Assembly: GCA_052246725.1 (NCBI GenBank)
Contig: JBQQCL010000011.1
DNA: 64,000 bases
Source: Pseudalkalibacillus sp052246725
Lineage (GTDB): Bacteria > Bacillota > Bacilli > Bacillales > Fictibacillaceae
Strand: one strand, 5' to 3'
The notes beneath the pieces are model-generated. The model searched no databases. It was not told the origin of the DNA and saw nothing but the letters and a program-made list of their open reading frames with translations. The position numbers and the translations under genes are program-made. Below are positions 17,058 to 26,191 of the stretch, piece after piece (the stretch's first letter is position 1; each line of letters opens with the position of its first letter).

Positions 17058-18533
17058 ATGAGGGAAAGTTATAAACTGCGCAATGAGGATTGGTTGGAAC
17101 GTGCCACGATCCTTGAAATCCAAAAAGCGATGAACAATGGTGAGCTGTCTTCACTGCAGCTTGTCAGCCGTTGTCTGGAATATATCGCAAAAAACAACCA
17201 TGCCGGAGCGAACTTAGATGCTGTACTTGAAGTGAATCCAGAGGCATTGCAAATTGCGGAAACACTTGATGCAGAACGGAATCTGAAAGGGATGAGAGGT
17301 CTTCTGCACGGGGTCCCGGTCCTTTTAAAAGATAATATCGGAACAGCAGACTTGATGCATACAAGCGCCGGATCACTTGCACTCGCTGACCACTATGCCG
17401 AAGAAGATGCAACAGTTGCAATGAAACTACGTGAAGCGGGTGCAGTCATTTTAGGTAAGTCGAATATGACTGAGTGGGCGAATTTCATGAGCATGTCGAT
17501 GAAAAATGGGTACAGCTCTAGAGGCGGGCAAGTGCTCAATCCGTATGGAAGTCATTTTGATGTCGGCGGTTCAAGCTCTGGCTCGGCAGTGGCCGTTTCA
17601 GCGCATTTCTCTACACTTGCCATCGGTACCGAAACTTCTGGCTCTATCCTTAGCCCTGCCAGTCAGAACAACGTTATCGGAATCAAACCGACAGTCGGGC
17701 TTATCAGCCGTGCAGGAATCATCCCGCTGTCACACAGTCAAGATACGGCTGGTCCGATTGCGCGTTCTGTAACAGATGCAGCAATCTTGTTAGGGGCATT
17801 AACAGGGCAGGATCAGAAAGATAGGATCACCCAAACAAGCATGGAGCGAAGTTATCGCGACTATACGTCTTTCTTGAATGCAAATGCGCTTCATGGCACA
17901 AGAATCGGGGTAGCCCGTTCCCTCTATATCGATATTCTCCCTGAGCCGCAACGGAAGGTGATGGACAATGCGATTGAGGATATTCGGGAAGCAGGGGCTA
18001 CCATCATCGAACTTGAATCGATTTCACCGATGGAGGCGGATCATACGTGGGATTACAACGTCCTGAAGTATGAATTCAAATCTGATCTGAATGCGTATTT
18101 GAGTAAATTACCATCCACCTCTCCTGTCCACTCTTTATCAGATGTGATCCGGTTTAATGAGGAGCATCAAGATCGTGTATTGAAATATGGCCAAGATATC
18201 CTGATTGAATCAGATAAGACATCAGGTACATTGACAGAACCGGAGTATATTGAGAGTCGATTGCGTGACCTGCAACTTTCCCGGACAAGGGGGATCGATG
18301 TGGTAATGGCAGAACATCAACTGGATGCCCTTCTGTTCGCTAATTCAAACGGCGCAGGGGTAGCCGCTAAAGCAGGCTACCCATCCATTACTGTACCTGG
18401 AGGTTTTACAGAAGAGGGACAGCCTGTAGGCGTAGTATTCTCAGGCCTTGCATTCAGTGAACCTTCCCTGATTGGTCTTGCATATGCGTATGAACAAGCA
18501 ACGAAACATCGTAAACCGCCGGAGCTGACATGA
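17058..18533 (+). CDS. Amidase signature family hydrolase
   Basis: A 491-residue amidase that hydrolyses carboxamides; substrate not inferable. The amidase-signature triad is present: K91 in VLLKDN, a cis-Ser in GGSSSGSA (about 172-173) and the nucleophile S196 in GTETSGSI. There is no signal peptide. It is not linked to gatB/gatC, so it is not the tRNA amidotransferase subunit. AAAGGAG lies before the ATG. It converges on the MOSC gene and shares a terminator with it. Confidence 0.9.
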   Translation: MRESYKLRNEDWLERATILEIQKAMNNGELSSLQLVSRCLEYIAKNNHAGANLDAVLEVNPEALQIAETLDAERNLKGMRGLLHGVPVLLKDNIGTADLMHTSAGSLALADHYAEEDATVAMKLREAGAVILGKSNMTEWANFMSMSMKNGYSSRGGQVLNPYGSHFDVGGSSSGSAVAVSAHFSTLAIGTETSGSILSPASQNNVIGIKPTVGLISRAGIIPLSHSQDTAGPIARSVTDAAILLGALTGQDQKDRITQTSMERSYRDYTSFLNANALHGTRIGVARSLYIDILPEPQRKVMDNAIEDIREAGATIIELESISPMEADHTWDYNVLKYEFKSDLNAYLSKLPSTSPVHSLSDVIRFNEEHQDRVLKYGQDILIESDKTSGTLTEPEYIESRLRDLQLSRTRGIDVVMAEHQLDALLFANSNGAGVAAKAGYPSITVPGGFTEEGQPVGVVFSGLAFSEPSLIGLAYAYEQATKHRKPPELT

Positions 18534-18567
18534 GGAGACTTCTTTTTTGAAGTCTCCTATTTTTGTA
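18534..18567. terminator. Bidirectional terminator, amidase / MOSC gene
   Basis: GGAGACTTC-TTTTTT-GAAGTCTCC followed by TATTTTTG. The stem starts directly after the amidase stop, and a short AT-rich tail also serves the converging MOSC gene. Confidence 0.85.
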
Positions 18568-18575
18568 GGTTCACT

Positions 18576-19274
18576 TCATAGTACTTCAATCGTATCATCA
18601 ACATTGATCGTCCCTGTCTTTTTTACAGATGCATAAACGCCGAAGATCTGTTTGTTTTCTTTGACGACAGTCTTGAGGACGTTCGTATCGACTTCCTGGG
18701 TATTGGCGTCTACATTGATATAGGCACAGCGCTCACAGCCTTTTTCAACATGGAGGATTACATCGTTTATCTTGATGTCTTTACCGATCCATGACTCTTC
18801 TACAAAAGGCTTTTCCTCCTCAAGATCCATTACCAGGTTCGGTCGGAAACGCAGCATATCCATTTCTTCCCGATCACATAACTTTTTCAGTTCTTTCAAC
18901 GATTCTTTGCTCGTAAGTAATAAAGGCGAATCCCAATAGGAGGGCCCTGTACCTTCTGGGTCTGTATGGACCAAAGAGATCCTCCTCCCTGCTTTATCTT
19001 CGAATTCTTTTTGGACTTTCTGGTTATCCTGCTCAAAACGCTCACCCTCTTTTATGAATACGAGTGTGCCCTCTTCTTCAAGTTTCACATCATACTCCAA
19101 TAGGAATGGTGAATCTGGGATGGTCAGATGTTCTCCCGGCTTATCGTTCTTTTCCCATGCAAATACCCTGTCCCCTTCCACCCCGTAATCATGGACTCGG
19201 ATTGCTGATAAAAATTCCCCCTGCATGGATTTTACGGGATAACGGATCAATTCTCTCACTGTTCCTGCATTCAT
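18576..19274 (-). CDS. MOSC domain protein
   Basis: A 232-residue protein with an N-terminal beta-barrel part (VRELIRYPVKSMQGE, typical of MOSC_N) and a C-terminal MOSC domain with the conserved cysteine in EKGCERCAYINVD. MOSC proteins handle molybdenum-cofactor sulfur or reduce N-hydroxylated substrates; which applies here is unknown. Start 19274 lies 8 nt after GGAGGT, and the ATG at 19289 overlaps that site. It may act with the molybdoenzyme nearby, but that is inference. Confidence 0.85.
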   Translation of the reverse strand: MNAGTVRELIRYPVKSMQGEFLSAIRVHDYGVEGDRVFAWEKNDKPGEHLTIPDSPFLLEYDVKLEEEGTLVFIKEGERFEQDNQKVQKEFEDKAGRRISLVHTDPEGTGPSYWDSPLLLTSKESLKELKKLCDREEMDMLRFRPNLVMDLEEEKPFVEESWIGKDIKINDVILHVEKGCERCAYINVDANTQEVDTNVLKTVVKENKQIFGVYASVKKTGTINVDDTIEVL

Positions 19275-19347
19275 TTGGATAACCTCCATTTCTTTCTTTA
19301 TTGTTTACTATACTGAACAACTTTACAAATTCCTTCTATACTGAAAA

Positions 19348-19376
19348 AGGACCACCTCATTGGAAAAGGTGATCCT
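19348..19376 (-). terminator. Intergenic terminator downstream of the YczE/YitT gene
   Basis: AGGATCACCT and AGGTGGTCCT pair with one mismatch, followed by TTTTTC on the minus strand, directly after the stop codon at 19382. Confidence 0.8.
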
Positions 19377-19381
19377 CGTCA

Positions 19382-19993
19382 TTACGATTGTAAACGTTGC
19401 TGAAATTTTTGAACAGGTGGTGCGAACAATTGGACAAGTGGACCGATCGTGAATGTGACAATCAATGTTCCTAATCCTATAGGGCCGCTAAAAAGAAAAG
19501 CGACAACAAGGGCAGATAATTCACCGATCGTTTTTGCAACTCCCATACTGACACCCAGTCGTTCCTGGATAGCCAACATAAGTTTATCAATCGGGATAAG
19601 CGGGAACTTCGCTTGCAAATAAACAGAAATTCCAAAAGCTATAATCAACATCCCGACTGCGAATATGATGATTTGTTGAACCAATCCACTCGTAGTGAAT
19701 TGATCAAAAACCACGAGCAGCCAGCTGTCAATGAATACTCCTGCTAAAAAGATCGTAATGACAGCAAGAACGTCAGGACGTGTTCGCAAGAGGATTGCAT
19801 TCAATATTATCAACACGACGCCCACAATGAACACCCAGCTTCCGACGGTCAAACCAATCGTTTTCGAGAGACCGACATTGAGTGCATCCCAGGCACCTGT
19901 TCCTAATTCTGCTTTTATCGTTAAACTGACTCCAAGTGATATTAAACTTAGTCCAAGCACAAAACTTATCAAACGTATGATGAATGATTTCAT
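19382..19993 (-). CDS. YczE/YyaS/YitT-type membrane protein
   Basis: A 203-residue integral membrane protein with five or six hydrophobic segments. It begins MKSFIIRLISFVLGLSLISLGVSLTIKAELGTGAWDALNVGLS, a pattern typical of the YczE/YitT group, whose function is unknown. Also visible are YLQAKFPLIPIDKLMLAIQ and a C-terminal GTLIVTFTIGPLVQLF. Start 19993 lies directly after GGAGGAGACATC. Confidence 0.82.
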   Translation of the reverse strand: MKSFIIRLISFVLGLSLISLGVSLTIKAELGTGAWDALNVGLSKTIGLTVGSWVFIVGVVLIILNAILLRTRPDVLAVITIFLAGVFIDSWLLVVFDQFTTSGLVQQIIIFAVGMLIIAFGISVYLQAKFPLIPIDKLMLAIQERLGVSMGVAKTIGELSALVVAFLFSGPIGLGTLIVTFTIGPLVQLFAPPVQKFQQRLQS

Positions 19994-20055
19994 GATGTCT
20001 CCTCCAACTTGAAAATTCATTAATCCATCATACCACGTTTGACTTGAAGAAGGAA

Positions 20056-20562
20056 TTACTCTATTGCATTCCTCATCCTGATCATCGAAAAGCTTAACGT
20101 CGATCTCGGAATTTCATATCGTAACGATTTCAAAGTCGGTAGACACCGTATTTCGGTACCTTCTTTTTCAAGCAGCTGAGGCAACCCTTCCAGCCTTTGG
20201 ACAGAGGTAGGAACCACATTTGAACGGGAGGTGTAATACCCTGCGTTACGATCAAAGCATTTGAAGGAGTCCCCATCAAACGTATATTGATAGAGAACCC
20301 CGCTCTTCAACCGCTCTACCCAGCTATTTTCAATTACGATGACCATCTTTGTATTAACGCTGTACGTTAGAATATCTTGAGTTGTAGTGCAGTCGTTTTT
20401 CCAAAATGCGATACGCGGACAGTTTCTCGGGAACAGATAGAGAGGGCTGTGCGCTTTGTCTATCGCCCAAACATAAGGGGGCTCCTCCGGAAAAGAGGGC
20501 GATTTTCGCGGTTGGAACTCCTTGATTTGCCCTTCTTCACTGAAGTGATAATATTCGCTCAA
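20056..20562 (-). CDS. DUF6886-like protein
   Basis: A 168-residue soluble protein with YHFSEEGQIKEFQPR and YVWAIDKAHSPLYLFPRNCPRIAFWK, which I associate with DUF6886. No catalytic motif is recognised. The start is TTG 20562, whose TTGA overlaps the stop codon of the preceding histidine phosphatase gene (20559); GAGGAAAGAG acts as ribosome site. The two are therefore translationally coupled. Confidence 0.72.
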   Translation of the reverse strand: MSEYYHFSEEGQIKEFQPRKSPSFPEEPPYVWAIDKAHSPLYLFPRNCPRIAFWKNDCTTTQDILTYSVNTKMVIVIENSWVERLKSGVLYQYTFDGDSFKCFDRNAGYYTSRSNVVPTSVQRLEGLPQLLEKEGTEIRCLPTLKSLRYEIPRSTLSFSMIRMRNAIE

Positions 20563-21149
20563 GCTTCTCTTTCCTCAATCGTCGAAAGATGTTCAGAACA
20601 ATTGAGAAGCTGAATTTCCCACTTTTTATCAACAAATTTGAAAATCGATACGGATGTATTACCAAAACGGCATCTTTCAAAATCATTTTTCAAGTGCGTG
20701 AACAAATGATTGAGTAGAGCGCCATGGCTGACGACGATGATCCGCTCGTCAGGATGTTTATGCTGCACCTCATCTATGAAGGACTGAATTCTTGTTACTA
20801 TGCTTTCTTCTTTTTCAAATTTAAGGTCAAGATCCTTCCAGTTCTCACCCCAACGTTCAATCCGCTCCTCCTCATTCGTGCCTTCCATTTCTCCCCAATG
20901 CAGTTCCCTAAGTCTTTCATCCGTTTGCACTGGAAGGTTCAGAACCTCCCCGACCGCTACTGCTGTCGTTTTTGCACGGCTCAGGTCACTCGAGTAGATC
21001 ATATCCCATTCTTCTCCTTCAAACCGACGACCTAATGCTTTCGCTTGCATTATTCCTTCTTCATTAAGAGGAATATCCGATTGCCCTTGAGCTCTTGCTT
21101 CTAGATTCCAATTCGTAACCCCATGTCTAATGAATGCAATTGTTGTCAT
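20559..21149 (-). CDS. Histidine phosphatase (phosphoglycerate mutase-like)
   Basis: A 196-residue enzyme with the phosphohistidine motif MTTIAFIRHGVTNW (H9), LNEEGIMQAKALG, IYSSDLSRAKTTA and the second histidine in VVSHGALLNHLF. It probably dephosphorylates a small metabolite. The frame stays open upstream to 21575, but that extension is translated MITE sequence. The true start is ATG 21149 behind GGGAGGG. First gene of a two-gene unit with the DUF6886 gene. Confidence 0.88.
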   Translation of the reverse strand: MTTIAFIRHGVTNWNLEARAQGQSDIPLNEEGIMQAKALGRRFEGEEWDMIYSSDLSRAKTTAVAVGEVLNLPVQTDERLRELHWGEMEGTNEEERIERWGENWKDLDLKFEKEESIVTRIQSFIDEVQHKHPDERIIVVSHGALLNHLFTHLKNDFERCRFGNTSVSIFKFVDKKWEIQLLNCSEHLSTIEEREA

Positions 21150-21314
21150 ATTGAACCCTCCCTGAAAAATTAGCAGAATCGTTATATTCTCGATTGAATA
21201 GCCAATCCCTTTTATTTTTTGCAAAGGCTTTGTTAACACTTTGTGTAGTTGCTCCAAAGTATCTCTTTTACCATTGAATGGGGTGAGGTGAAACCCATCA
21301 TCGGACGCGGTTTC

Positions 21315-21700
21315 GCTTTTGGGGCATTTTGGTAATGAACCACCTTGTACAAGTTGATTGGAGAGCAAGGTGCGAGACTCCTGCGGGATCAGCGTGCCTA
21401 CTACCTGAATAATCTCCTCGCAAGGCATGCGACGAGGAAGCTCGCTTCGACAGGACTTTCTTGTAGACGCAGGAGCACAAATGCTTCCTTGAAAAGGAGA
21501 CTCCTGAGGTAGCAAGGCGACGAGTGGGCTCACCGCACGCCCCGCGGAAAGCGAGCATCCTGGAGCGGAAACCAACGACTTTTAAAGAAAACTTGACGAG
21601 ACCAAGCCTTTTGTAGGTCGAGCCTTAGTTGCCCTTATACTGAAGAAAGTATTTTATACTTTCTTTAAGTGCAAGAGCAACAAAGTTTTGCGAAAACATC
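21315..21700 (-). mobile_element. ISL3-like MITE, copy 4 (inverted, one end decayed)
   Basis: Minus-strand orientation. Its left terminal repeat is seen at 21673-21700 (CAAGAGCAACAAAG ... GCGAAAAC). The other end is degenerate: around 21310-21345 only GCTTTTGGGGCATTTT remains recognisable. It has the nested repeat B (21583-21671) but lacks the 60-bp block. No target duplication was found. Lies between the histidine phosphatase promoter and the GGDEF gene. Confidence 0.75.
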
Positions 21701-21782
21701 TTTGAACAATTATTCGGATAGGCTACCGTCTTTCTCTCTCACAAAACCAAAAAGAAAAAACCTGCGCATACCGAGGTTCTTT

Positions 21783-22856
21783 CTAGCCTGTCTTCACTTG
21801 ATTTTTACCATTTCGCTTTGCAGAGTACAGGAGTTTGTCCGCTTTTTCAAAGAATGCTTCTTTTCCCATGCCTGCTTCGTATTCGTTAACCCCTATGCTA
21901 ACAGTCACCCGTGATCCTTCCAATACGCGGAATGAAATACGTTCGATTTTACTTCGGATTCCTTCAATCAACTCAATCGTTCTTTCCATCGGTTTTCCGA
22001 CAAAGAGCACAATGAATTCCTCTCCACCATAACGTGCAGCAAAATCATCACTGGTGATCTCTTTCTGGATCAATTCCGCGATTTGTTTCAACACCTCATC
22101 ACCAGCACGATGGCCATACGTGTCATTGACCTGTTTGAAATTGTCGAGGTCAAAGATCGCCATTTGGATTGAAAAATGATATTGCGAATGGTGCGCAAGC
22201 AGTTCGTTCAAGTATTGATGGAATGAGATCTGGTTATACATACCCGTCAAGGAATCGGTTTTCGATAACTTTTCCATCAGTGTATTTTTCACAAGAAGAT
22301 CCTGTTGGTCCTCTATTGACTGGCGATAATGCTCTGTCAGCTCTAACCCTCTTTCAGTGATTCCGATAACAGCAAGGGCAGCAATTGATAGCATCGCCAG
22401 TAATGTGAAATGTTCGATGACACCGATACTACTCCTCAGCATAGGATCAATGCCCGAAAGTATGGAATAGCTGACAATGGTCAATGCAGTCGTGTATAGG
22501 ATGATCTTCTTTTTGAAATAAGCGCCAGATGTAAGAATAGGCAAAAACAAAGCCGCTTTCACTATGATCAAGTCGGGCCGGCTGTAAATGAAATTAAGCG
22601 CAATCAAAAGCCCAGCCGTGATGACGATAAAATCTTTTATAGGATTGTCCAACCGGACAGCAATCTCTGAACCCATGACGATTAAAGCCCCGATTACGCC
22701 TGGAATAGCTACAAAATAGATCAGGTACTCTCCTAATGGTGCATCGGAGAAATTATAATTGATGAGCTTGATGATGATCGCTAAAGAAATGATCAACCAG
22801 TAGACATTGAGAATTTTCCGATTCAATTTTCGAGTATCAAGTTCCATCCGGCTCAT
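21783..22856 (-). CDS. GGDEF diguanylate cyclase with membrane sensor domain
   Basis: 357 residues. The N-terminal ~170 contain six or so hydrophobic segments, followed by a short helical linker (YRQSIEDQQDLLVKNTLMEKLSKTDSLTGMYNQ) and a full GGDEF domain. The active site is RYGGEEF, so synthesis of cyclic di-GMP is expected. The usual RxxD inhibitory site five residues upstream is absent (sequence SDDFAARYGGEEF). No EAL domain. Start GGGGTGG-ATG 22856; ATG 22847 is an alternative. Confidence 0.88.
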   Translation of the reverse strand: MSRMELDTRKLNRKILNVYWLIISLAIIIKLINYNFSDAPLGEYLIYFVAIPGVIGALIVMGSEIAVRLDNPIKDFIVITAGLLIALNFIYSRPDLIIVKAALFLPILTSGAYFKKKIILYTTALTIVSYSILSGIDPMLRSSIGVIEHFTLLAMLSIAALAVIGITERGLELTEHYRQSIEDQQDLLVKNTLMEKLSKTDSLTGMYNQISFHQYLNELLAHHSQYHFSIQMAIFDLDNFKQVNDTYGHRAGDEVLKQIAELIQKEITSDDFAARYGGEEFIVLFVGKPMERTIELIEGIRSKIERISFRVLEGSRVTVSIGVNEYEAGMGKEAFFEKADKLLYSAKRNGKNQVKTG

Positions 22857-22894
22857 GGGCCACCCCGCTTTGAGTAAAAGGCTCTGTTATACTT

Positions 22895-22995
22895 TCTAAA
22901 ATCCTCCCGGTGATTCGCAAGCCTCCTAGCTTGCTTCTCGGTGTGAACTCTCACTTGGCTTGCTTTCTGCAGGAGTGTCGTGAATTTCAATTAAA
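22895..22995. repeat. Intergenic repeat C
   Basis: CCTCCCGGTGATTCGCAAG ... GCTTTCTGCAGGAGTGTCGT. Related, degenerate copies occur at ~4262-4345, ~5304-5365 and a fragment at ~30434-30460. Similar sequences are common between genes in other Bacillaceae (from memory). Confidence 0.5.
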
Positions 22996-23040
22996 GTCTT
23001 CCCCATATTAAATCAACATGAATTTAGCAAAGCCTAGTAA

Positions 23041-23583
23041 CTAGTAATAAGGAGATATCAGAATATAGACCAATACTCCTGTCAAGCTGACATAAAGCCA
23101 TAAAGGCATTGTCCACCTTGCAATTTTACGATGTTTTTCAACTTGCATGGTCAAACCACGGACCAGGGACAATAGTGCTAATGGAACGATGACTGCTGCT
23201 AAAATGATGTGTGTAATCAAAATGAAATAGTAGATGTATTTTAATGGTCCTTCTCCGCCATATGAAGTTGATTCAGCTAAGTAATGATACGAAACGTAAG
23301 AGATTAAAAACAATGTTGTTGATGTGAATGCCGCAAATATGAAGCGGCGGTGCAGCTTGATGTTTTTACGCAGGATAAACCAAAGCGCTGCTAGCAAAAA
23401 CACAAACGTAAAACTATTGAAAATTGCATTCAATAATGGCAATACTGTGATGTCAAAGCCCGTTTCCCCCTCATACTCAGGTAAAAAGAAAAGGACGACG
23501 ACCAATGCATTTATTAAAATCGATAGGAACACGACGAGTCCCGTGTAGCTTTTCTTATTTGTAGCAGATGAATTCTGATTCAT
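23041..23583 (-). CDS. DUF420 membrane protein, CtaM/YozB-like
   Basis: A 180-residue protein with five hydrophobic segments. DUF420 features are KLHRRFIFAAFTSTTLFLISYVSYHYL, ILITHIILAAVIVPLAL and KHRKIARWTMPLWLYVSLTGVLVYILI. Homologues (B. subtilis YozB, S. aureus CtaM) are needed for maturation of haem-copper oxidases. The oxidase operon itself is at the right edge of this window. Start 23583 follows AGGAGAGAAACC; the frame upstream is not part of the gene. Confidence 0.85.
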   Translation of the reverse strand: MNQNSSATNKKSYTGLVVFLSILINALVVVLFFLPEYEGETGFDITVLPLLNAIFNSFTFVFLLAALWFILRKNIKLHRRFIFAAFTSTTLFLISYVSYHYLAESTSYGGEGPLKYIYYFILITHIILAAVIVPLALLSLVRGLTMQVEKHRKIARWTMPLWLYVSLTGVLVYILISPYY

Positions 23584-23697
23584 GGTTTCTCTCCTATTCA
23601 ACAAAAGTTCTCCTTCAAGAATAAAAGATGTGTGAGCTGCGAGGCAACTTTTTGTCCATGAATCCACAAAAGGTTCAAATCTCACCCAAAAATAAAT

Positions 23698-24717
23698 TCA
23701 TCTTTTCTTACTGATTCTTTCCAAATCTTCTAATACATCTTCTAAAGCGAGTAACTCATATATGATTGTCAGACGTTGTGAGATATGTCGTTTCGTACTG
23801 GAAGCTTCCGTATCATTACGGCGATCCCTCTCAGAAATGAATAAAGAATCAAGCTCTTCTATCAGCTTGTCATGCTGTTGACTTACGTTGTGTTCGGGAT
23901 CTTTTAAGATAGCGGCAATTGATGCGGCGGAATTAATGATGGTCTGAGATTGGTCTGGAGGTAATTTTGCCTTCTCTATATTAAGATATAACAAATTCCC
24001 GAAATGATAAAGAATCTTTTGGAAATATTCCAATTTTTTGACAACCACACCGAATTTCTGGATATCCTTCAAATTGTGTCTTCTGTATTTCCACTCCTCC
24101 CGTTGATATTGGGCAAGCGAAAATGTACGTTCTAAATCCTTGCTTAAGCGTTGATATTCGAGCAGCAGGACTTTCGAGTTATTTCTTTCAATAAACTTTG
24201 TCAATAGTTGACCCGAGCCCTCGTATAGTTCGTCTACTTTCTTGATGACCATTTCGTTATATTGCGGGGGAAGAATAATGAAATTGATGATGGTCGAAAC
24301 AACGAGCCCGATCAGCGTTGTGCTGAGTCTCACAAAAAAAGAGTTCACAAATTGGTCTTCCGTTTCTGCAATCATAGCAACAGCTGTCAACGTAGCAACC
24401 AACATCCCAGCATCGAGCCGTAATTTGTGACAGACCGCCAGTGTAAGCGTTGCGGCTAAGGCATAAGCGAGTGAAGACTGCCCAAGCATCGATTCGAAAA
24501 GCATCGCAAAACCAGCACCAATCATTGCCGCTGGAAAACGGATCATTCCTTTTTTTATTGAGTCGGACGCTGTCGGTTCAACTGTAACGATTGCTGTGAT
24601 GACTGCAAATAGAGCTGGAAGATTGAAAATGTTACAGATCAGTGCTGTGACGAAGGCTGCAAGACCTGTCTTGAGCACCCGACCTCCAATCCATTTATTT
24701 ATAGCGAATTTTTTCAC
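23698..24717 (-). CDS. Aromatic-acid exporter family membrane protein
   Basis: 339 residues. The N-terminal ~150 contain transmembrane helices with GLAAFVTALICNIFNLPALFAVITAIVTVEPTASDSIKKG, the pattern of the ArAE_1/DUF939 (FUSC-like) family. The C-terminal ~180 residues form a charged, helical cytoplasmic domain. It may export aromatic acids or similar compounds; there is no direct evidence here. The start is probably GTG 24717. The gap to the DUF420 gene is 114 bp, so they may be co-transcribed. Confidence 0.8.
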   Translation of the reverse strand: MKKFAINKWIGGRVLKTGLAAFVTALICNIFNLPALFAVITAIVTVEPTASDSIKKGMIRFPAAMIGAGFAMLFESMLGQSSLAYALAATLTLAVCHKLRLDAGMLVATLTAVAMIAETEDQFVNSFFVRLSTTLIGLVVSTIINFIILPPQYNEMVIKKVDELYEGSGQLLTKFIERNNSKVLLLEYQRLSKDLERTFSLAQYQREEWKYRRHNLKDIQKFGVVVKKLEYFQKILYHFGNLLYLNIEKAKLPPDQSQTIINSAASIAAILKDPEHNVSQQHDKLIEELDSLFISERDRRNDTEASSTKRHISQRLTIIYELLALEDVLEDLERISKKR

Positions 24718-24915
24718 TTTTCATCCATCCCGATACACAATTTGTTATCTATTGTACCAATACTGACGGCACGGCTCCACCTATCCATTAAGGAAATTGA
24801 TGTAACCATTTGTGGCATTTTTAAAAAACTTGAAATATTTTCATTTTAATAGTTCCAAAGAATCCTAATATATGACAAAATAAATACAGGAGTCTGCTAA
24901 AAGTGAGGGAAGAAA

Positions 24916-26055
24916 ATGTTTTGTTCGAATTGTGGAAATAAATTGCACACGTATGACCAATATTGTGAAACATGCGGAGCAAAACGCCTGGAAACGGTAG
25001 AGCCTACAAGAAAAGACATAAAACGTTGGCACTGGCTGACACCGCTCATAGCCCTCGTCATTACAGCAATCTGCCTATCAGGCTATTTTTATAGTGAACA
25101 TAATAAGACGAATGCCGCGATGGAATCTTTTAAAAAAGGGGAAACAGCAGCACTCGAAAGTGAGTATAAGGATGCTCGTGAACATTTCGAGGAAGCACTT
25201 ACAATACGCTCAGAATTTCCTGCGGCAACGGAAAATAAAAAGCTTGTCAATTCCGCAATCGAAGCAAAGGAACGTCTACATATTGCCAAAAAACATCAAG
25301 AGGAAAAAGAATTCAGCAAGTCCTTTGAACAGATCGAGAAGGCTTCGGAAATCGTCTCAGGATACTCGGGGAAAGTAGCTGATACGATCCAACTAGATAT
25401 AAAGAATACAAGAATGAATGTTAATGTTGCAGAGATCAGATACGAAATGAACGGTAAGTCAACGCTTGAAGAGCTGGAACCGATCCTCATAAAAGCAGAA
25501 AAGCTAGATGTTGAAGAAGCTAAAGAAATTGCCGAAGACCTCCGCAACCGGATTGCAAACATCGCCTATGCCCAAGCGAATGCACTACTGACAGACCATC
25601 AGTTCTCTGCTGCACTTGCCTCTGTAAAAAAAGGTTTATACCACGAACCGAAGAATGAGAAGCTCATCAACTTGAAATCGACCATCCAGAATGAACAAGC
25701 CGCTTTCGAAAAGGCGGAGGAACATCGACTTGAACAAGCCCTCATTGCAGCTGCAGAAGAAAAAGAACGTAATTTGAATGATGCTCTAGAGATCATCTCC
25801 CTCAAAACGTCGTTGAATGAATTGGGAGACCTTGTCGTTAAAGGGACTGTCAAAAGCAAAGCTACAGTTCCAATCAACTCTATTCGTGTTTCTTATTCCC
25901 TGGTTGATAAGAAGAAAGTTTTTGATGAAAATGAAGTCTATATCTATCCTGATCTTCTATATCCTGGCGAAAAAGGAACATTTGAATACACCCATTTTAT
26001 GATCGATAAAAAGCTTGACGTTGAATTTAATGAAGCGAATTGGTATTTAAAATAA
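24916..26055 (+). CDS. Zinc-ribbon membrane protein with helical repeats
   Basis: 379 residues. N-terminal zinc ribbon with C3, C6, C17 and C20 (CSNCGN ... CETCGAK), one transmembrane helix (WLTPLIALVITAICLSGYFY, about 40-60), then ~230 residues of Glu/Lys/Ala-rich helices resembling TPR repeats. A C-terminal beta domain has LGDLVVKGTVKSKATVPINSIRVSYSL, like FxLYD-type domains. The bulk is probably extracellular. Function unknown. It precedes the protease gene and repeat B lies between them. Confidence 0.75.
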   Translation: MFCSNCGNKLHTYDQYCETCGAKRLETVEPTRKDIKRWHWLTPLIALVITAICLSGYFYSEHNKTNAAMESFKKGETAALESEYKDAREHFEEALTIRSEFPAATENKKLVNSAIEAKERLHIAKKHQEEKEFSKSFEQIEKASEIVSGYSGKVADTIQLDIKNTRMNVNVAEIRYEMNGKSTLEELEPILIKAEKLDVEEAKEIAEDLRNRIANIAYAQANALLTDHQFSAALASVKKGLYHEPKNEKLINLKSTIQNEQAAFEKAEEHRLEQALIAAAEEKERNLNDALEIISLKTSLNELGDLVVKGTVKSKATVPINSIRVSYSLVDKKKVFDENEVYIYPDLLYPGEKGTFEYTHFMIDKKLDVEFNEANWYLK

Positions 26056-26064
26056 TGGCATTAG

Positions 26065-26156
26065 TAAAGAAAACTCGGGCTTTGCCAAGCCTTTGGCGCA
26101 GGCTGAGCTTTAGTTGCGCTTATATTGAAGAAAGTATTTTATACTTTCTTTAAATG
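26065..26156 (+). repeat. Structured short repeat B, copy 4
   Basis: Full-length, from TAAAGAAAACTCGGGC to TTTAAATG. Inserted 22 bp upstream of the protease ribosome site, between two co-oriented genes. Confidence 0.85.
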
Positions 26157-26191
26157 AAATAAAACTAAAATAATTGAAAGGGAGGATAAGA

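Noticed and set aside
21150..21575. N-terminal extension of the histidine phosphatase gene
   Set aside because: It is translated MITE sequence; the phosphatase motif and ribosome site place the start at 21149.
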